From: a virus
Virus record (IMG/VR): IMGVR_UViG_3300009132_000046
Coordinates: 1-22,010 of that record
Direction: 5' to 3' (one strand)
DNA length: 22,010 nucleotides
Part shown: in pieces, positions 8,043 through 15,149 of the stretch
Numbering within the stretch: position 1 is the stretch's first letter
Layout: the number at the start of each line of letters is the position of its first letter
The notes under the pieces: model-generated
Told to the model about the DNA's origin: nothing
The model's input: the letters and a program-made list of their open reading frames with translations, nothing else
Databases searched by the model: none
Translations under genes and position numbers: made by a program

Positions 8043-10088
8043 TTAATATGTCATGTGTTTCGAATGAGTAACTGACAATGCTTCATACTCACCGCCTTGA
8101 ATTGACACTGGGAACATTGAATCACTCGTGATTGTTATTTCTGTTTTCTCTCCATCACCTTGTATCGGAAAACGAAAGTTTCCTCTGGATATAGTCGCTT
8201 CACCAATAACTAAAGTTTCATCACCAAGTGTTGGGTTTAATACGTATTCATAGATAGTATCGGTAGCTTTAAAGTTAACTTGAACCTTAAAGAAACCTGA
8301 ATCATCGTAGAATAAGTGCATATTCTTAAGATTAAGCTTATAGTGAGGCACAGAGAGCTTTTGGCTATCTTTATAATAGATAGGGCTTAAAGTATATTTA
8401 AACGTGTAAGGACGTCCTATATAGACTTTACCTTCAGTCCAATCGCCTATCACAGATACTTCGGTACTAGATCTTGTTGTTAGATTTAATGTACCACCAA
8501 CACGACCTTCAAAGTCTGCACTAAGCACACCTTGCCATGTTGATCCTGTCTTGATAGGGTAACCAATATCAAACACAGTTATACCATTCGCCTCATCAAA
8601 CGTACCTGTAAGAGATTGTTTCTCATCTAGGTGAACCATGAACCCTAGGTCTCCTTCAGTTAACTTATAACTAAAGTCCATGTAGTTTAAGTAAGTACCG
8701 TCAGGTCTTCTAATAACTATATATAATCTATTATCAATAAAGTCTGCACTTAATATTGTATCTTCAGGAGACAATAAGAATTTAGACCATGAGCTTTGCA
8801 CTTTTTCATCAGGACTTGCCCAGTAATACCTATATACAAATAGAGCACTGCGCTCTTCTGTTGATAAAGCAATAATAGTATCTTCAATATCTGATGAAGC
8901 TAACTTATATACACCTGTTGGAACGTAGTTAGGACAATGAGCTGTTACATCTGCTGCATCATTGTTATACGTTAATGGTTGTACTTCATATTCTTTGATA
9001 CCTGTATGGTTGCCCATTGGCACACCAAAGTATAAACTTGTACCTGCTGACACAGGTTTAGCATCTGGTTCAATAGTAAACTCAGTAGTAGCATTGATCG
9101 CTGTTGTCTTCGGAGTTAAGGTATCTTTAGCTGTTAATTGGAACTGAGCTTGGTCAGCAAACAACATAAGAGAAGTATTATAAGAAGTAGCATGTTTTAA
9201 AGTAGCTACACTTGTATGAGATACTGCTACATCAATAGGGTCTGAATCTAATATATTAGTTACAGTCTCAGGAAAGAAGTTAAAGAAGTCACCAGCTCGT
9301 GAAAATATAACATTCTCATCTGCTAAGAATCCTAGTCTATTCCTGTGAAAGAATACATCTGCTATTAATCTATCAACAAAAGAAGGGAATGGTGCTGATA
9401 AGTCATCACCTACAAACCTGTTTTCCCAATCAATTTGTTTAAAATCAAAAGTACCATCACCATTATCTATTAATGCATGAGGCATAGTAGAGTTATCAAA
9501 GTCAATCTTTTGTCCTGGCTTAGTTGTTTCTCTCCAAACATCGCCTACTTTCTTAACATAGTAGTTATCAAAGTTTGAAGTATCATCACCAACTACCTCA
9601 TATATAGTTCCTTCAGCTGCATCATCAGGTAGATCAATAAAGTTTTGTACAGTGCCTGCTATTGAACCTGAGGCGTCTGTGCTTCCTTGTCTTACTCGTT
9701 TAGTTTTATTAACTACAAATGTATAGTCAGCTACAGTTACTGTTGAGAACTGTGTGCGTGCATTAGTAACACTTAAATAATCTTTACCATTTGGAAAGTT
9801 TACTGTTTGCTCATTGCCTTGTAGGTCATAAACATGTACGTCATCGTTTTTAAATATAGTTATATATCGACTTTGTTTATCTCTATTAATTAAATGAACA
9901 TGCGTATTGTCTTCTGTATCCGTTGATAGCTTTGCAATATGATTTGTTGGAGGTCTCTTTCTTAAACCGTCTACAACACTTGATAAACCATTCTCTTGAG
10001 TTTGAGCTTGGGAAGGTAAGCGTAGTGCAGGAGGCTGCTGCGAAACCCCGTTATACATATTTGGGATACTACGGTTAATCATGCCCAT
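8043..10088 (-). CDS. Tail tubular protein B (T7 gp12-like nozzle)
   Basis: A 681-residue protein forming the distal tube or nozzle of the short tail. The N-terminus carries the family signature: SIPNMYNGVSQQPPALRLP, followed by a Gln/Glu/Asn segment and a GLRKRPP box, matching the ISQQP and GLQKRPP motifs of T7 gp12 (794 residues). The rest is beta-rich, as expected for the propeller-like nozzle. It begins three bases after tail tubular protein A. An in-frame ATG two codons later could also serve as start. Confidence 0.95.
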   Translation of the reverse strand: MGMINRSIPNMYNGVSQQPPALRLPSQAQTQENGLSSVVDGLRKRPPTNHIAKLSTDTEDNTHVHLINRDKQSRYITIFKNDDVHVYDLQGNEQTVNFPNGKDYLSVTNARTQFSTVTVADYTFVVNKTKRVRQGSTDASGSIAGTVQNFIDLPDDAAEGTIYEVVGDDTSNFDNYYVKKVGDVWRETTKPGQKIDFDNSTMPHALIDNGDGTFDFKQIDWENRFVGDDLSAPFPSFVDRLIADVFFHRNRLGFLADENVIFSRAGDFFNFFPETVTNILDSDPIDVAVSHTSVATLKHATSYNTSLMLFADQAQFQLTAKDTLTPKTTAINATTEFTIEPDAKPVSAGTSLYFGVPMGNHTGIKEYEVQPLTYNNDAADVTAHCPNYVPTGVYKLASSDIEDTIIALSTEERSALFVYRYYWASPDEKVQSSWSKFLLSPEDTILSADFIDNRLYIVIRRPDGTYLNYMDFSYKLTEGDLGFMVHLDEKQSLTGTFDEANGITVFDIGYPIKTGSTWQGVLSADFEGRVGGTLNLTTRSSTEVSVIGDWTEGKVYIGRPYTFKYTLSPIYYKDSQKLSVPHYKLNLKNMHLFYDDSGFFKVQVNFKATDTIYEYVLNPTLGDETLVIGEATISRGNFRFPIQGDGEKTEITITSDSMFPVSIQGGEYEALSVTHSKHMTY

Positions 10089-10091
10089 TGT

Positions 10092-10682
10092 TTACCACCT
10101 ATTTAATGTTTGAAAGACTGGATTACTATCCGCTAGGTTGTACTCACTTGTCATAGCGTCATAATCTTCTAGTTGTGCTTTAGCTTCTAATTCTTCTTGT
10201 TGAGAAAACTTAGAGGTATAATCATCTGGTAACATTCTTAATTGAAATTTGCGAGCAGCTTTAATTGCTATAAGTTGTTTAGCTGGCTGCGGTAACTTAT
10301 CCCATTCTAAGAAAAATGTTACGCTTGCTGTTAACGGCTTTTCAAATTTATAACTATGATCTAAACCGTTATATAACTTATTACCGCGTGGCGTAGCATT
10401 AAGTTTCCAAAACTCTGGGTCTGGTGCTACAAATAGTGCGTTTTCTGGCAGCGGTATTTCTTTCTCTGCAGTTAATGCAAGCGGGTAGTTCTTATCAGTA
10501 TTAAAATAATATTGATAACTTTGTACTTCGCGTGAAGTATCGAATAGCATTTGTTTTGCTACTGACACATTTAAGTCTTTTGAATCCTCAATAGAAGAAA
10601 CTGGAGCGACCGATATTGTTCCGAGCATTATGTTAATAGCCTCGATCTCGGAGAGGCTCGTCATTGTAAATGGGGTTGCCAT
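10092..10682 (-). CDS. Tail tubular protein A (T7 gp11-like gatekeeper)
   Basis: A 196-residue protein, the same length as T7 gp11, which forms the ring joining portal to nozzle. The N-terminus has the typical helix pattern LSEIEAINIMLGTISVAPVSSIED, given here as two parts (LSEIEAINIMLG and TISVAPVSSIED), followed by an FDTSREVQSYQYYFNTD segment. The AAG GAA ribosome binding site precedes the ATG and lies just after the capsid hairpin. Its neighbours are capsid upstream and nozzle downstream, as in T7. Confidence 0.93.
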   Translation of the reverse strand: MATPFTMTSLSEIEAINIMLGTISVAPVSSIEDSKDLNVSVAKQMLFDTSREVQSYQYYFNTDKNYPLALTAEKEIPLPENALFVAPDPEFWKLNATPRGNKLYNGLDHSYKFEKPLTASVTFFLEWDKLPQPAKQLIAIKAARKFQLRMLPDDYTSKFSQQEELEAKAQLEDYDAMTSEYNLADSNPVFQTLNRW

Positions 10683-10705
10683 ATTAAGTTCCTTTTAGTG
10701 AGGAA

Positions 10706-10721
10706 CCTCCCCGAAGGGAGG
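10706..10721 (-). terminator. Hairpin with UUCG tetraloop after the capsid gene
   Basis: On the minus strand CCTCCC-TTCG-GGGAGG forms a perfect six-base-pair stem closed by a very stable UUCG loop, eleven bases past the capsid stop. Only TT follows, so it is a weak classical terminator. It may act as a partial terminator, like T7 T-phi after gene 10, or as a 3' mRNA stabiliser. Two GAGGAACC direct repeats (10700-10707 and 10718-10725) overlap it. Confidence 0.65.
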
Positions 10722-10731
10722 AACCAAGTTG

Positions 10732-11658
10732 TTACGCTGAAGCTAATTCAACAGCTGCCTCTGGTCTAAGCACACCATGGCCTACCGCGTACTTCGCTAC
10801 CATTAGTGTCCCTTGACGTCGAATGTCATATTCACTTTCGGCCGCAAGATCCATTAACTTAACTGTGCCACATGAACCTTTATGAGCTACTAAGCCGACT
10901 GTAGTTGAGAAGTCACCTTTGTATGCATCAGGTCCTGTAGTTACGTTAGTTTGTGGAATTGAATTAGTTTTGATGATAGGTAGTCCTGCAATTTTCAGGA
11001 TTGTACCTTCTGAGATTGAACCTTTACCATCATACCACTGATTAATTACAGTTGTATTTTGAGCTAGTAAGTAATACTGAGCTGGTAGGAAGAATGCATT
11101 TCTGTCATTCTCTGGAACATTCTTTTCATCTAGTGTTTGTTGAGCATCAAATAAACCTGCTGCTAGAACTGCTGAGTCAGTTGGATAGTCTGCATTAGTT
11201 AATGTAGTACCACCAGCTTGGCCAGTAATAGTAGAAGATTCGCGTGCTGTAAGAGCCATTACTTGTGCAATGTTCTCATCCATTTTCTTAGCTAGTTGGA
11301 AACCAATTTCGCTTGAATATGTAGAACGTACATCATAGTGGTTCATAGCTTCATCAATGTTAGCAATGAATGTAGATGATGTAAGTAGGTCGTCGATAGT
11401 TATTACTCTCTCAGCGTGATTGATTTCATCACCTAAGATTTCAGTACCTGGCGTATGGTATCCAGTTGTTGCAATACCTGTTGCAGGGAATTGTGCCGAC
11501 TTCCCGCTAGCAATTGTTCTTACGGTTGTTTTGTCTAAAAAGACATTGTGTTGTTGGAATGTAGCTAGAACTTCACCGGCAAAGACTTTAAGAAAGAGGG
11601 CTTTCTTGTCGCTTGCACCGTTGATAGACCCTAGTCTACTTGGATTTGCATCACTCAT
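10732..11658 (-). CDS. Major capsid protein (T7 gp10A-like, HK97 fold)
   Basis: A 308-residue shell protein, somewhat shorter than T7 gp10A (345). Family-typical elements are an N-terminal SDKKALFLKVFAGEVLATFQ helix, a TGYHTPGTEI segment, an RVITIDDLLTSSTFI box, a QLAKKMDENIAQ spine helix and a C-terminal YDIRRQGTLMVAKYAVGHG segment. The ATG is preceded by AAAGGAA at good spacing. The 435-base leader upstream contains a PqqA-like gene and hairpins. No slippery site or C-terminal extension like the T7 10B frameshift product was recognised; the gene is followed directly by a hairpin. Confidence 0.95.
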   Translation of the reverse strand: MSDANPSRLGSINGASDKKALFLKVFAGEVLATFQQHNVFLDKTTVRTIASGKSAQFPATGIATTGYHTPGTEILGDEINHAERVITIDDLLTSSTFIANIDEAMNHYDVRSTYSSEIGFQLAKKMDENIAQVMALTARESSTITGQAGGTTLTNADYPTDSAVLAAGLFDAQQTLDEKNVPENDRNAFFLPAQYYLLAQNTTVINQWYDGKGSISEGTILKIAGLPIIKTNSIPQTNVTTGPDAYKGDFSTTVGLVAHKGSCGTVKLMDLAAESEYDIRRQGTLMVAKYAVGHGVLRPEAAVELASA

Positions 11659-11676
11659 TTGTTTATTTCCTTTGTA

Positions 11677-11724
11677 TTAAATTATAAGATTAGTTACCAT
11701 CTCACATTTAAATACCCTTTTCAC
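11677..11724 (-). CDS. Possible 15-codon leader ORF before the capsid gene
   Basis: A GTG-initiated frame encoding MKRVFKCEMVTNLII starts nine bases after a perfect AGGAGG ribosome binding site and ends 18 bases before the capsid ATG. The same AGGAGG lies in a small CCTCC/GGAGG hairpin. The overlapping ATG in another frame is followed at once by TGA. It is too short to judge coding character; it may be a leader peptide or mere chance next to a strong ribosome site. Confidence 0.2.
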   Translation of the reverse strand: MKRVFKCEMVTNLII

Positions 11725-11733
11725 ATAGTTATT

Positions 11734-11745
11734 CCTCCTCGGAGG
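11734..11745 (-). promoter_or_regulatory. Strong Shine-Dalgarno inside a small hairpin
   Basis: The minus strand reads CCTCCGAGGAGG, in which AGGAGG, the strongest ribosome site in the window, can pair with CCTC just before it. It precedes the tiny leader frame at 11724. It could modulate ribosome loading or mRNA stability upstream of capsid; function is not shown. Confidence 0.35.
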
Positions 11746-11759
11746 GCTAAGTTAATCAT

Positions 11760-11783
11760 TTGATTTATAGTGAAAATCCCCCT
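11760..11783 (-). promoter_or_regulatory. Candidate phage RNA polymerase promoter for the capsid transcript
   Basis: The minus strand has TTTTCACTATAAATC; TCACTATA equals the core of T7-type phage promoters (T7 has CTCACTATAGGG). It lies about 110 bases before the capsid ATG, where T7 has phi10. The usual GGG start is replaced by AAT, and I found no second copy in the window, so this is only a candidate. Confidence 0.35.
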
Positions 11784-11814
11784 AAGAAGGGGTGATGCGC
11801 CTGTTTGCTAGGCG
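11779..11814 (-). terminator. Two short hairpins between the PqqA-like gene and capsid
   Basis: Read on the minus strand, CGCCT...AGGCG (11798-11802 with 11810-11814) is followed by CCCCT-TCTT-AGGGG (11779-11792) and then GATTTTC. The second is a compact GC stem with a short U-run, resembling a weak intrinsic terminator or an RNA processing structure. It would separate the PqqA-like message from capsid, directly before the TCACTATA promoter candidate. Confidence 0.45.
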
Positions 11815-11853
11815 ACTTTTGTTGATAAGGCATTGCCAAATCTAAACCTTTAC

Positions 11854-11934
11854 TTAGCGGTTGCAAACATACATTGTGACCTCAAAGCCAAAACGCATTT
11901 CGGTTACTTGAGGTTGTGTCCAGTGAGTTTTCAT
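11854..11934 (-). CDS. pqqA: PqqA-like peptide: precursor of the redox cofactor PQQ
   Basis: A 26-residue peptide. PqqA is the ribosomal substrate from which pyrroloquinoline quinone is made: the radical-SAM enzyme PqqE, with PqqD as chaperone, joins a Glu to a Tyr of the peptide, and later steps excise the fused pair. Here W5-T6-x-P8 near the N-terminus, R14-F-G-F-E18-V-T-M-Y22 in the core and C24-N25-R26 at the end follow the PqqA pattern (W-x-K/Q-P, then R-x-G-x-E-V-T-x-Y, ending NR), including the required E-x-x-x-Y spacing. Length fits PqqA (about 23-30 residues). AAAGGA lies nine bases before the ATG. It lies between scaffold and capsid on the same strand as all other genes. No pqqB-F genes are in the window, so host enzymes would have to process it. 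Identification is by motif from memory; activity is untested. Confidence 0.88.
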   Translation of the reverse strand: MKTHWTQPQVTEMRFGFEVTMYVCNR

Positions 11935-12093
11935 ATTATTGAATCCTTTACAGTTAATTATAAGAATCCAGTTCAATAGAGAGCTACGCAAGTCTATCTT
12001 GAGGTATATGCCACTAAAAAGCGGACATGCCTAGGCGAGAGGATGCCTAGGACTTTTTATCTAAAAGAGGTAGAGGGAGAAGCTACCAGTCTC
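11935..12093 (-). promoter_or_regulatory. Leader of the PqqA-like gene / scaffold 3' region
   Basis: No gene seen. Besides the hairpin at 12030-12051, a TATAAT hexamer lies at 11957-11962, but no -35 box stands at normal distance (TTGAAC is only eight bases upstream), so a host promoter is doubtful. AGTCTC and GAGACT flank the scaffold stop as an inverted repeat. The region may carry a phage promoter or processing site for late messages. Confidence 0.3.
12016..12058. terminator. Hairpin after the scaffold gene, possibly bidirectional
   Basis: CCTAGGC (12030-12036) and GCCTAGG (12045-12051) form a perfect seven-base-pair stem with an eight-base loop. An A-run (12016-12020) and a T-run (12054-12058) flank it, so the transcript ends in U's in both directions. 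The plus-strand version has the shorter stem-to-U distance (two bases). On the minus strand eight bases intervene. It may stop or process transcripts leaving the scaffold gene, or block antisense transcription. An ATGCCTAGG direct repeat is part of it. Confidence 0.5.
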
Positions 12094-12906
12094 TTAGATA
12101 TTTGAGACTGCTAGTTTTGCTGCTACTTGTGCTCTAAATGCCGAATCAGTTTGATATTCAGGTTTCTGCATATCTGCTAACATTTGAGCTCTTGATTCAT
12201 AACCAGAACCTTTAGTAGCTGAACCTTTACCCATTACTAATTGCTGGCCAGAACCTGAGTCACCAGTATATTGAGCATATAGTCCTCTGATTGCCAACTC
12301 TCTCGTGGTTTGATCTGGAGAATTAACAGCAGTATTATAACTTTGTAATGCTTCTGGACTCAGGTTGGCCTTAGCGTACTCTGACATTGCTTGATAGTTT
12401 TCTTTACCACCAGTAATTCCAAAGGCGTGCTCTTGTGCCTGAGCAACCAAAGCTTGTTGGCCTGCAATATATTTATCTACAGTGCCTCTATCTATACCTG
12501 CTTTTTCTAAAGCTTCATAAGACTTATCTGTTAATCCTTGGTTCTCATCATACTCAGCACTAAGTTGTGCCATATCTAAACCAGCTGTCTCAACAGCTTC
12601 ATTAGCTGTTTGTTCTACTGGTTTATCTGTTTCTTCTGCTTTAACATCCTTATTACCTTGCGATTGTTTCTTTTCCAACTCAGTATAAGACTTTGCCAAT
12701 GCATCATAATTTACCTCACCAGTCTCTGCATTATAGAATTTATCAGGTATGCCTTCTGGCTTTGCTGGTATTTCTACATTCTCTTGTATTGCTGGGTCGT
12801 CTGGTAATTTGTTAGCTTCATCAACTAACTTTGTCATTGCTTCATCGTGTCCTTCAGGTGTTTCTACCTGTTCAGACTTATACTGTACTTCATTTAAATC
12901 TGCCAT
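12094..12906 (-). CDS. Capsid assembly (scaffolding) protein, T7 gp9-like
   Basis: A 270-residue very acidic, helical protein between portal and capsid genes, as T7 gp9 (307 residues). It would guide capsid shell assembly and leave the prohead before DNA packaging. The first 110 residues are Glu/Asp/Lys/Pro-rich and low-complexity. A central NAETGEVNYDALAKSYTELE segment resembles scaffold proteins of related podoviruses, and the C-terminal helix QMLADMQKPEYQTDSAFR would bind capsid. A GGGAG ribosome site precedes the ATG. Confidence 0.88.
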   Translation of the reverse strand: MADLNEVQYKSEQVETPEGHDEAMTKLVDEANKLPDDPAIQENVEIPAKPEGIPDKFYNAETGEVNYDALAKSYTELEKKQSQGNKDVKAEETDKPVEQTANEAVETAGLDMAQLSAEYDENQGLTDKSYEALEKAGIDRGTVDKYIAGQQALVAQAQEHAFGITGGKENYQAMSEYAKANLSPEALQSYNTAVNSPDQTTRELAIRGLYAQYTGDSGSGQQLVMGKGSATKGSGYESRAQMLADMQKPEYQTDSAFRAQVAAKLAVSNI

Positions 12907-12929
12907 TCTAAATAGCTCCCTTATTTAAT

Positions 12930-13061
12930 TTATCTATCAATTCGTTTAGTACCTTTCTTTAACTCAGCTGGGTCTTTCTTAACTTTCTTAGCTGGTTTCT
13001 TTGGTTTAACGAGTTCTTCTTTAACTTCTTCTGCTTCTGGTTCTACATAGTCTTGCTTCAT
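12930..13061 (-). CDS. Small charged protein between portal and scaffold
   Basis: A 43-residue frame starting with an ATGA overlap on the portal stop, which implies translational coupling. The N-terminal half is acidic (EPEAEEVKEE) and the C-terminal half is strongly basic (KPKKPAKKVKKD, then LKKGTKRIDR). The charge segregation suggests binding to nucleic acid or to the acidic scaffold. I do not recognise the family. It ends 23 bases before the scaffold start. The tight overlap and biased composition support a real gene; its role is unknown. Confidence 0.7.
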   Translation of the reverse strand: MKQDYVEPEAEEVKEELVKPKKPAKKVKKDPAELKKGTKRIDR

Positions 13062-14701
13062 TGCATTTGTTCCTCTTGTTGTAATTGTTCTTGTGCACCT
13101 AGTTCTTGCTCTTGCATAATTTGATCTGACGCAATTTGTTCACCTTGCATCTGTTGGTCCATCATGCCCTTAACAGCATTAGGCGCTGCAGCTTGTCCCA
13201 TCTGCATCATCTGTTGTTGCTGTTGCATTTGTTGTGCTTCTTGTTGCTCTTGTTGTAATTGCTCACTTGTCTTAACTAAATCAGTATCATCAATTGATAA
13301 AGCAGCTGCTCTACGTTTAATATACTCATCTACATTAATATACTTAGCTAATACTTCTGGTCCTAAGACAGCTAAGCTCTGTGTAAACATATCTAGTTTA
13401 TTCATATCTGCGGTTCTTCCTAAGGCCTCAACACCTGTAGTAATTACAGGGTCAACCATGCCTTTAGGTAGTGCAGGTATCTTTGATTCTTTTTGCATTC
13501 GTTGCATCATCAACTTAGCAAACGGTAACTGGAACTCAGCACCAAGCACAGAGTAAACTCCGCCTAGCGTATCTTCAAGTTCATTAGCTACATATCTAAT
13601 CTCTTCAGCTGTAACTCTTTCAGCTTGTCTTGTAACTGCTGAGTTAAGCATAAAAGCAAATGATAATCTTTCAGTAATAGTATTAGCAGTTTGAAGCGCT
13701 ACACTAAAGTCTGAACCTTTCTCAACTTTAAATGCTGATACATCTTGAGCATTGCCTTCAACTACCGCTAGGTTTGAAGCTTCAGCAATTGTGCGTTTCC
13801 TAGTTGTACCATTTGGTGATACAAATATAAGTAGCTTAGCCGCAGCGGCACTACCTTCTACAATAGCTTTAGTTAAACCTTCAAGTGACTTAAGGTCACC
13901 TAAGTATTCTTCTACATATGAACGGCCATAAGACTCTCCATCAACTACAATAAGTCTTAAAGCTAAGAATGGACACTTATCTTTTGCATAACTAGACTTG
14001 GTTGACTCAATGATCTGACCTTCGATCTCTTGTTCAACGTCCCATTTCTTAGTTTCACCATTCCATTTAACGTGAGTATGCACGGTAATGTCTTCTGTTT
14101 TCTCAGGGAGTTCAAGCTCTGCCTTGACCTTGTCGGGTAATGTATCAGGCGAAAGATGTTCTTTAGTAACAATATGAAGAACATTACCTATTGCATCTCT
14201 GTCTACTACATATCTTTGTATTGGATATACTTTTAAAGTGTTCTCACCAGGAGGAAAGTATAGTAGAGCATTACCACCTATAATAAGATGTTTCAATGCT
14301 TCAAATACTTTAACTCTAATCTGACTTGAATTAACTTCTTTTAATACTCTATTCTCTATTTCTACTAAAGCTTTCTCTGCATCACCTCTAGCAGCACCAA
14401 GCTCATCTAATATTTTATTATCAACAGATAATCTAAAGAAAGATTGGTTAGCTGGTAGTAAAGCTAATAACAATTTACTTGCTATGTTGTTTACACCTCT
14501 AGCTCCAACACCTTGGTAAGGAGTAGGAAAGCGATGAGCACCATGTGAGTTTGCATTTGTGTCGTTATACCAAGGTATTAATGTTGGTATAGTTAACTCA
14601 GAGCAATCTCTAGCTCTGTGTAAGAATGGTGAGCGCACTGTCTCTAAGCTTTCGTAAAGCCCTTTAACAGTTGAGCCTTCATACTTTCCTGATTCTTCCA
14701 T
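13058..14701 (-). CDS. Portal (head-tail connector) protein, T7 gp8-like
   Basis: A 547-residue protein close in length to T7 gp8 (536), which forms the twelve-subunit ring for DNA packaging and tail attachment. Typical elements are the N-terminal YESLETVRSPFLHRARDCSE helix, an LTIPTLIP segment, a GARGVNNIASKLLLALLPAN box followed by FFRLSVD, and the VTAEEIRYVANELEDTLGGV helix. The last 70 residues are extremely rich in Gln and Met. Its stop overlaps the start of the 43-residue gene; the 67-residue gene lies 11 bases upstream. Confidence 0.95.
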   Translation of the reverse strand: MEESGKYEGSTVKGLYESLETVRSPFLHRARDCSELTIPTLIPWYNDTNANSHGAHRFPTPYQGVGARGVNNIASKLLLALLPANQSFFRLSVDNKILDELGAARGDAEKALVEIENRVLKEVNSSQIRVKVFEALKHLIIGGNALLYFPPGENTLKVYPIQRYVVDRDAIGNVLHIVTKEHLSPDTLPDKVKAELELPEKTEDITVHTHVKWNGETKKWDVEQEIEGQIIESTKSSYAKDKCPFLALRLIVVDGESYGRSYVEEYLGDLKSLEGLTKAIVEGSAAAAKLLIFVSPNGTTRKRTIAEASNLAVVEGNAQDVSAFKVEKGSDFSVALQTANTITERLSFAFMLNSAVTRQAERVTAEEIRYVANELEDTLGGVYSVLGAEFQLPFAKLMMQRMQKESKIPALPKGMVDPVITTGVEALGRTADMNKLDMFTQSLAVLGPEVLAKYINVDEYIKRRAAALSIDDTDLVKTSEQLQQEQQEAQQMQQQQQMMQMGQAAAPNAVKGMMDQQMQGEQIASDQIMQEQELGAQEQLQQEEQMQ

Positions 14702-14712
14702 AGGTTATATCC

Positions 14713-14916
14713 TTATACGGGTATTGATAGCCCAGTATCATGGGTCTTTAGTTTATCTTTGCCTGACTTACTGATATTGTCAGCAGTCATTGACATGTCA
14801 TCTAATTCAGAACCTGGGTTAAATACTGGTTCCGGATTCTCTATTTCTTCCGCTGCAATTGGTGCAGGAGGCGGAGCTACTTTAGGTGGCTTAGGAGCCA
14901 GCATTGAAGTACACAT
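14713..14916 (-). CDS. Small proline-rich protein upstream of portal, possibly T7 gp7.3-like
   Basis: Sixty-seven residues: an N-terminal MCTSMLAPKPPKVAPPPAP segment, an acidic middle, and a C-terminal SGKDKLKTHDTGLSIPV. The end resembles the Gly/Lys/Ser-rich tail with terminal hydrophobic residues of T7 gp7.3, a virion protein needed for tail function, and the position before the portal gene agrees. Similarity is weak, so the function is tentative. It starts one base after the stop of the previous gene. Met5 is an alternative start. Confidence 0.65.
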   Translation of the reverse strand: MCTSMLAPKPPKVAPPPAPIAAEEIENPEPVFNPGSELDDMSMTADNISKSGKDKLKTHDTGLSIPV

Positions 14917-14917
14917 T

Positions 14918-15124
14918 TTAGGGTTCCTTGTTTTGATTTAATATTTGTGGAAGCTCGTGGTCTTCCTCGTTTTGTTTCATTGATGCAAGTAACATATCTA
15001 CGACCGATCTTTGGCCAGCATTAAACCATATAGCCCTCTCTGTTTCTTCTAAATGAGGGTGTCTATTTGGTATTTGCTTGTCTAAATCGTCTATAAGATC
15101 TGCACTTAACTGTTTGATTTTCAT
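14918..15124 (-). CDS. Conserved small phage protein of unknown function
   Basis: Sixty-eight residues, helical and soluble, with a pattern DDLDKQIPNRHPHLEETERAI (two overlapping halves: DDLDKQIPNRHP and LEETERAIWFNAGQRS). The PNR/D-x(n)-ER-x-IW-x-x-AGQR-x-V layout is one I associate with small proteins found between metabolic and head genes in marine T7-like phages, but no function is known to me. An AGGAATATTATC element lies before the ATG. It lies between the ribonucleotide reductase and the proline-rich gene in the same operon. Confidence 0.7.
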   Translation of the reverse strand: MKIKQLSADLIDDLDKQIPNRHPHLEETERAIWFNAGQRSVVDMLLASMKQNEEDHELPQILNQNKEP

Positions 15125-15149
15125 GATAATATTCCTAGTCGAAGTGTTT

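Noticed and set aside
11935-11962. Host-type sigma70 promoter before the PqqA-like gene
   Set aside because: A TATAAT is present, but the only TTGAAC is eight bases away and no proper -35 box is seen.
13164-13556. Plus-strand cysteine-rich frame
   Set aside because: Its Cys runs are the antisense of the Gln/Met-rich portal C-terminus.
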